64,000 nt of DNA from NCBI GenBank assembly GCA_033065855.1, contig JAVXUO010002717.1, positions 558,001 through 622,000 on the forward strand, written 5' to 3'. Both the position numbers and the translations under genes were made by a program. This stretch comes from Escallonia rubra. Its lineage: Eukaryota > Streptophyta > Magnoliopsida > Escalloniales > Escalloniaceae. The notes beneath the pieces were generated by a model. That model worked only from the letters and a program-made list of their open reading frames with translations. It ran no database searches and was not told the origin of the DNA. This document shows, piece by piece, positions 60,028 through 64,000 of this stretch. Each line of letters starts with the position of its first letter. The stretch's first letter is position 1.

Positions 60028-61912
60028 TGTAACGCCTCAGAAATCAGGAGCTCCGTCGCCCCGAACTCCCGGGTCGTTAACCTACGGGATCACATCAAAC
60101 CTGTCAAATCTGTTCACTAACACATACTTCAAAATATTTAATCCGACACCATCTCAAAATTCTTCAAACATAAGCTTACAAGGCACTTAAACTTAAACTG
60201 TTAAAACCTAAGTTCTTTACAAACTCGAGTCCTCATGAAACACGGTGACAATACCGACCCACGCAGGGGTCTTATTACACTGTAGTAGTGGGCTTACCAA
60301 AACCTCACACAGACTCTAACCCATTCCCGAACCTGCTACAGCTTATCATTACCTGCAGAAGGGAGTCAAACGAAGGGTGAGATTTTAAGAGCTCAGTAAG
60401 GTTGTTCAAGGACTACAAAAAGATTACAACACGATTTTCGAGAATCCAAGCAATGATGATCTCCAAAACACTTCGAACGATCAAAATTCAGTGGTTTCCA
60501 AAACTATCAAAATTCATCATAAATAATAAACCAAATCGCCAAATACAATCATGACGGGTTCCAAAACGATCAATAAAGGATTCTTTTCATAATCATCAAT
60601 TCCAAGATACGATAATGGTTTTCCAAAGGATTTCAAAACGTACACGGATCATCTGAGACAGTTCTTTCCAAAATACACTAAAGATTTCCCAAAAAATAAA
60701 ATATCAACACGAGCATAAATTATTTCAGAGGATACTTTCCAGTCATTTCTGTAGCAGTCACAACAATATACAAAACAGAGAAAATAAAAAATGAATGTTG
60801 ATCCTGGGGCGATTGCAATGCCATTCCGGCAAGGTAACAGAGTGTACACATGCATGATGTACCAAAATACTAGTCCATTTAGGTACTAGCCTACATTCCA
60901 TGCAGGATTCAGACCAGCCTTATAACACCCGCCTCAGAACAGAACAGATTCCCAGGTCAACACAGAAATCTCAACAATGTCAATGAGCTTTAACATAAGC
61001 TCAAATCACTAGAAACAGATCGGATTTTAATAACCATAACATACCGAATAAGTCATCATTTGAAATGCCCAGAAGAAAATCACAAATAAACAGCAAAATA
61101 ATTGCAAATAGTTATCGGATTTAGACACAACAATTTGGAAGAACGGATACAAACAATTATCAAATTTGCTCAGCATACAATACATGCGAGCATCACAAGA
61201 TTTTCAAATAATCGATTCAGGTTCAACATTGGGGTTTTCTGGGCAATAACATGCTGATATCAATTCATACTTCATAGTTCAACATTAGTCATAAGTAAAT
61301 CAAGGAGTACTTATCTGAACGAGTTATCAAAATAAGGGTTCAGTCAAAAGTCCTTACCCAGGGTTCAGATATAATCTCTTACTTGGATCCGTAGCTAATT
61401 TATCCTAACCGGAAGTCTTTAGCTTTATCCTAAACGGAATGATCAAATCATCAAAACATAGCCTATAGCACAATATTATAACTAATATGGACTCACACAT
61501 ACTCCCAAAATGAACCCCCTCACCGGGTATGTAAAATTATAGAAACGCCCCTGAGATGTAAAATTACCAAAATGCCCCTTCTCGGGCTTAAATCACCAAA
61601 ACGGTCTTCTCGTAAGCAGAATCACTATAATAATCTTATTGTATGCAATTTCTTAGGTCAAATTACCAAAATACCCATTCAGGGTGATAAATTACCAAAA
61701 TGCCCCTGGGGGTTTCCGGCATCGAAAAAATCCTAAAAAATCTTAAAATACTTGATATCATTTATGGCCTAAAAAGTATTTTAGAGAATTTTCGCCCGAA
61801 AATCTCAAACCGGTGTCCGGACCGAACGTTAAAAGGTCAATTTCTGAAAAAATACCTATCGGCCTTAGAATGACGCGAAATTTTAGATAATTAATCATAT
61901 CAGTAAAATAAG
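60028..61912 (+). mobile_element. LTR-like block, probably Ty3/gypsy, truncated on the right
   Basis: Starts TGTAACGCCTCAG, with LTR-like words ACCTGCAGAAGGG and GAGCTCAGTAAGGTT near 60350-60400. Near 61540-61690 it has repeated AAATTACCAAAATGCCCC phrases. About 61680-61870 is a diverged copy of the MULE subterminal unit. The right end is cut by the copia LTR at 61913. No second LTR is in the window, so the assignment is tentative. Confidence 0.5.
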
Positions 61913-63190
61913 TGAAACCAATAAAATAACCCTAGAGGGGGGGTGAATAGGGTTTTAAGACTACTTTAAAATATAACAACCAACAAACCTCAATCTCAAA
62001 AACTCAAGTAAACAAACAACCAATCTCAACACAATATGTAAAACAATAATGTAAAGAGAGAAGGGTTTAGAGATACTTGACAATGAGAATTAAATGGTTC
62101 GGCTTGATATACCCACAAGCCTACGTCCACCCCTTCAAGGAAGTCCCTTGAAAGGCCCTAGAATCCACTAGTATGATCTTCCTTACGGGTCAAGATCGAA
62201 CCTCTTACAATCCCTTGATGCTATGCCCACATCAAGAACAAGCTTTGACAAACCCAAAGCTCCAAAGCTTGACAACCCCAAGCTTTGATACAAGAACCTT
62301 TCAATGATGAAATGAGTACAAGATTTCACTCTTAAGAAGTAGATGAGTACAAGTTGAAGTACTAGAACAAGAGAGATGAGTGTATGATGACTTATGAAAG
62401 TGTATCTCTCTCTAATGTAAGCTCACAATAAATGCTCTCTTGAAAAGGATGAGAAATCAATGAAAACAAGAGAGATTTGAACAATTGCTTTGATCTTTGA
62501 GAATATGAAAGATAGGAGAGCTTTGAATGCAATTGATGAATGAAAACAATGCCCAAACTGAGTATTTATAGAGCTGGGAATAAATATGACCGTTTGGGGT
62601 TAGGTAGGGCATTAAATGCGCCAAACGGTAAATGCAGTCGACTGCAATGCCCATTGCAGTCGACTGTAACCCAAAAAGTAGCCGTTGGAATTTCAAAATT
62701 CCAAATTGCAGTCGACTGCAATGAAATGCAGTCGACTGTAATGGGCTACTGGAAGTATTGCAGTCGACTGCATTCAATGCAGTCGACTGTAATACCCTAC
62801 TGCCCAACATGCAGTCGACTGCATCCCAATGCAGTCGACTGCATTCCTGAAAATGCAGTTTCCTGTTTTTAAAGTATGAAAAACTTTTTATGCATGCAAG
62901 GGAAACCTATGGGCAATTTCTAGGTATACAGTCATCGTAAAGATCATCTCTCTATGTCTAGTTTACAAAGACGGAAATAAAAGCATGAAAACTTCAATCG
63001 TCGAATTTCCTCTTTGATGCGTTCCGTTGAGAGTCTTTGATCGTGTTGCTCGTCTAATAATCCGTTTGCATGAGTATGAGATTGTTCCTATTGCTTCATC
63101 AACTCAATGCATGTTAGACAGCATAATCATCAATGTTAGTTATCATCAAAATCAAATATAATCCTAGGTTAAATAACCGTAGGGTTAACA
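61913..63190 (-). mobile_element. 3' LTR of a SIRE/Maximus-like copia element
   Basis: On the minus strand a polypurine tract AAAAAGGGGGAGAT (63191-63205) is followed by the LTR start TGTTAACCCTACGG at 63190. The LTR ends near 61913 after CCCTATTCACCCCCCCTCTAGG and TTTCA, features shared by plant SIRE/Maximus LTRs as I recall them. The internal region continues to the right edge of the window, so only the 3' end of the element is seen. It carries a cluster of palindromes at 62635-62841. Confidence 0.78.
62635..62841. repeat. eight copies of the palindrome CAGTCGACTG in four pairs
   Basis: Perfect 10-bp copies begin at 62635, 62657, 62709, 62729, 62761, 62780, 62812 and 62832. Within each pair the spacing is 19-22 bp, and pairs start 74, 52 and 51 bp apart. 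Most copies are extended to TGCAGTCGACTGCA or TGCAGTCGACTGTA. They lie in the LTR and may be protein-binding sites or stem-forming elements. The regular pairing suggests two-turn DNA spacing. Confidence 0.95.
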
Positions 63191-63205
63191 ATCTCCCCCT
63201 TTTTG

Positions 63206-63746
63206 ATGATGGCAAACATTGATTCAAATAATATGAGATGTATAAGATAATATGCGAAATGAAGCATAACAATCTCAATTAAAACCATAAGGGGTCATGA
63301 GAAGAAATCATGACAAAACGCTCCCCCTATCTTAAGCAATGTAGGGCTCCCCCTAACTTAAGTAATATATGCTCATAACAAGTCCACACAAAAAAGAATC
63401 AACAATATTTTCTCCCCCTTTTGACATCATTGAAAAAAGTCAAGGGTGTGTGTGAAAGTGATCAACTGATGTATCCATCCATGGATAATCATTATAGCCA
63501 ACAAGGGCATTCAAAAACAAGAAATCATAAGTACTTGAATATCCATCAAAAGGTATATCAAGACTTGTAATAGTAGCACATAAAAAACGTAATATAAATC
63601 AAACGTGCCGCATGAGAAGCGAGAATCAAAGTGCTAATTTAAACCAAGTTTTAATAATACTACGCATAACATCCATGACAAGTTTTGAGATACATAAACG
63701 AGTCTGAGAGCATAAGCAAATAAAGACATAAATCAAGTCCTAACGC
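63206..63746. other. copia internal DNA between the last ORF and the polypurine tract
   Basis: AT-rich non-coding segment with several CTCCCCCT runs (63321, 63348, 63413) on the plus strand, which are extra polypurine-like tracts on the element's strand. No gene is seen. Confidence 0.5.
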
Positions 63747-64000
63747 CTAAGGACCCGATGGTGGAGGTGGTGGATGAAAGAAGTCCTCCTCGGGACACTG
63801 AATCCCACAATGATCCTCCATGCGAGAAAGGCGTCGACTGAGCTGGCTATGGGCGAGATCCATCCGACTGAAACCGAGATCCATCCGACTGAAACCGGCA
63901 TGCATATGCTGCTGCATCATATCTAAGCGTGCGAGGATCGCGTCATATCCAGAAGTAGACGGACCGGAAGAAGTGCCCGCCTCATATGTACTCGAAAAGA
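63747..64000 (-). CDS. 3' end of the last ORF of the copia element (partial, 84 codons seen)
   Basis: Open on the minus strand from the window edge to a TAG at 63747-63749. The visible part has Ser/Thr-rich sequence, a coiled-coil-like ILARLDMMQQHMHAGFSRMDL, a directly repeated GFSRMDL, and a C-terminus DFFHPPPPPSGP. Its place just before the polypurine tract fits the extra, envelope-like or structural ORF of SIRE-type copia elements. Only its position supports that; the fragment is too short to identify by sequence. Confidence 0.5.
   Translation of the reverse strand, partial: FSSTYEAGTSSGPSTSGYDAILARLDMMQQHMHAGFSRMDLGFSRMDLAHSQLSRRLSRMEDHCGIQCPEEDFFHPPPPPSGP

Noticed and set aside
62635-62841. 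CRISPR-like regular repeats
   Set aside because: The repeats are 10-bp palindromes in a plant LTR with unequal spacing in pairs; no cas genes and not prokaryotic DNA.

Overview
This window is nuclear DNA of a flowering plant, and the gene content points to a core eudicot. The evidence is GT-AG spliced genes with long introns, an EIN4-type ethylene receptor, an AT-hook/PPC (AHL) protein, and plant lineages of LTR retrotransposons, MULEs, PIF/Harbinger and hAT-like elements. The species cannot be fixed from the sequence alone. All coordinates, exon joins and similarities below were read by eye.

Three host genes are supported, all on the minus strand. The first (2274-17670) is a METTL6-type tRNA 3-methylcytidine methyltransferase in seven coding exons. 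Its second intron is 12.2 kb and holds a recent 570-bp tandem duplication, a copia LTR with its primer-binding site, a dead PIF/Harbinger transposase with a hAT-like element nested in it, and a decayed Ty3/gypsy element. The second (31331-35041) is an EIN4-type ethylene receptor in two coding exons. The third (41950-54216) is an AHL protein in six exons. Its introns hold a foldback element, a LINE remnant split by a second hAT-like element, and a solo LTR.

The most striking object is a complete 10.2-kb Mutator-like element at 18499-28706. It has inverted terminal repeats of about 1.7 kb and carries two apparently intact genes facing each other: a plant-mobile-domain protein fused to a ULP1/C48 SUMO-type protease, and a 766-residue FAR1-type MULE transposase. 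Each terminal repeat carries its own TATA box, leader exon and strong splice donor. The two halves of the element therefore look like mirror-image expression cassettes, each splicing a TIR-encoded leader over about 1.5 kb of 310-bp subterminal repeats onto its gene.

From 36 to 41 kb the DNA is intergenic, with a 765-bp MULE-type element flanked by a perfect 9-bp target duplication and a 1.2-kb inverted repeat. From 55.9 kb to the end it is nested LTR retrotransposon DNA: a gypsy pol fragment, a gypsy-type 5' LTR split by a miniature LTR element with perfect 5-bp target duplications, a further LTR-like block, and the 3' LTR and last ORF of a SIRE/Maximus-like copia element running off the right edge. 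That last LTR carries eight copies of a perfect 10-bp palindrome arranged in four pairs.
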